From positions 1 to 64,000 of the forward strand of contig CM007989.1 in NCBI GenBank assembly GCA_002189035.1: a stretch of 64,000 nucleotides of DNA, read 5' to 3'. Positions 63,302-64,000 of the stretch are shown piece by piece. The number at the start of each line of letters is the position of its first letter. Position 1 is the first letter of the stretch. The notes under the pieces are model-generated. The model saw only the letters and a list, made by a program, of their open reading frames with translations, did no database searches and had not been told where the DNA came from. The stretch comes from Utricularia gibba. Lineage: Eukaryota; Streptophyta; Magnoliopsida; Lamiales; Lentibulariaceae. The position numbers and the translations under genes were made by a program.

Positions 63302-64000
63302 ATGGAATCAATCCCCCGTCAACAGTTCAGCTCTTTTATTCGGAAGCAGAGCACATCACTTGAAATTTCCGAGGAGGGAAGCAGCGGCATGTGTTCGCAA
63401 CCGCCTTTTCCGTTGCCCACGAATCAAGATTCTTCGCATCTTTCAGATTGCGAAAGTGGGACCTCCCTGGATGACACAAAAGAGATCGAGCCTCCCTTTC
63501 CCGGTACAGGTTTCACCAGAGTTGACAGTCGGGAAGCGTTGTACAAAGCAGTTGGGCTGAAATTCATGTCAGGGTTAAGTGTGTGTAGCTATGATGCTGA
63601 GATTGAAGCCATGTATCGGAACAATTTCTCCACCGTGATGAGCGAAGCCAGACTCCAGTCGTTTCAAATATATTTGAAAGCCATGAACACTAAACATGGA
63701 GGCAGTGCAAACGAGGTGTATGCTTGGTATGGCGCCTCTTCTACCGCAGAAGCTCGGGCCATAATCTTAAACGGATTCTCTTCCCCTGATGCACGTGAAA
63801 AGGGGATATACGGACAGGGGATTTATCTTTCCCCAACAGAGAAGCCTCTTAACAGGTACACCAAAACTTTTTTAACTTCCCACCTCCGCGTATGGCGGTT
63901 GCCGGATCTCTTTGCTTCCCCTCAATATAATACGACAATCACTATTGCTTTTTATTTGGTGCAGTTTGTTATCCGCTACTCCGGAGGCGGATGGCCGAAG
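63302..64000 (+). CDS. SRO/RCD1-type protein with PARP-like domain (partial, cut by window end)
   Basis: Plant stress-regulator family (SIMILAR TO RCD ONE). The ATG at 63302 begins MESIPRQQFSSFIRKQSTSL, followed by a Ser/Asp-rich stretch. The PARP-like catalytic fold starts near 63510: VDSREALYKAVGLKFMSGL, MYRNNFSTVMSEARLQSFQI, KHGGSANEVYAWYGASSTAE, ILNGFSSPDAREKGIYGQGI and YLSPTEKPLN. The donor is at 63855/63856 and the acceptor at 63964, after which exon 2 continues SLLSATPEADGR to the window end. No WWE domain is seen upstream, so it resembles the short SRO2-SRO5 group rather than RCD1/SRO1. Canonical PARP catalytic residues cannot be judged because the domain is incomplete here. Confidence 0.85.
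   Translation, partial: MESIPRQQFSSFIRKQSTSLEISEEGSSGMCSQPPFPLPTNQDSSHLSDCESGTSLDDTKEIEPPFPGTGFTRVDSREALYKAVGLKFMSGLSVCSYDAEIEAMYRNNFSTVMSEARLQSFQIYLKAMNTKHGGSANEVYAWYGASSTAEARAIILNGFSSPDAREKGIYGQGIYLSPTEKPLNRYTKTFLTSHLRVWRLPDLFASPQYNTTITIAFYLVQFVIRYSGGGWPK

Noticed and set aside
1-64000. CRISPR arrays, bacterial defence systems, rRNA or tRNA genes
   Set aside because: None seen. The window is plant nuclear DNA with spliced genes.

Overview
This is nuclear DNA from a land plant, almost certainly a flowering plant. It starts at a chromosome end: the first ~430 bases are CCCTAAA telomere repeat, exact at the outer end and degenerate inward. Every protein gene recognised is of plant type, with many short AT-rich introns (mostly GT-AG) and AT-rich spacers. 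The sequence alone does not give the species.

Layout. 1-432 telomere. 1206-19185 (+) TRA1/TRRAP homologue, the PIKK-like pseudokinase scaffold of SAGA/NuA4, about 35 exons. 20144-20732 (-) RIQ-type (DUF1118) thylakoid protein. 21223-23168 (-) cytosolic glutamine synthetase. ~25339-27395 (+) N-terminal membrane half of an MTP12/ZnT5-like zinc transporter, cut off before the cation-efflux domain. 29932-33346 (+) CDCA7-like zinc finger (zf-4CXXC_R1) plus DDT/WHIM protein. 33613-35169 (-) DUF2854 plastid-type membrane protein. 35425-43415 (+) ZRANB3-type SNF2 helicase with HNH nuclease. 44122-45123 (+) two-domain B3 (REM-like) protein. 45494-56995 (-) callose synthase, about 40 exons. 58479-62040 (-) MPP10 of the U3 snoRNP. 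63302-64000 (+) start of an RCD1/SRO-type PARP-like gene, cut by the window end.

These are mostly single-copy housekeeping genes: chromatin and DNA maintenance (TRA1, CDCA7-like, ZRANB3), ribosome biogenesis (MPP10), plastid function (RIQ, DUF2854), nitrogen assimilation (GS1) and cell wall (callose synthase). No operon-like or defence-system organisation is seen. DUF2854 and ZRANB3 are divergent over about 255 bp with TGGGCY elements between them. MPP10 has a telo-box and TGGGCC upstream, and the CDCA7-like gene has an E2F-type site.

The most important technical observation is that at least eight conserved exons, in four different genes on both strands, are broken by loss of exactly one base in a G or C run. 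In each, one added G or C restores the family sequence. This looks like a systematic base-calling artefact, and it breaks four of the genes for automatic annotation. Biological oddities include an orphan Ca2+-ATPase exon fragment inside a callose synthase intron, a truncated MTP12, a 239-bp foldback MITE with TAA target duplications, and an essential gene starting within 1.2 kb of the chromosome end.
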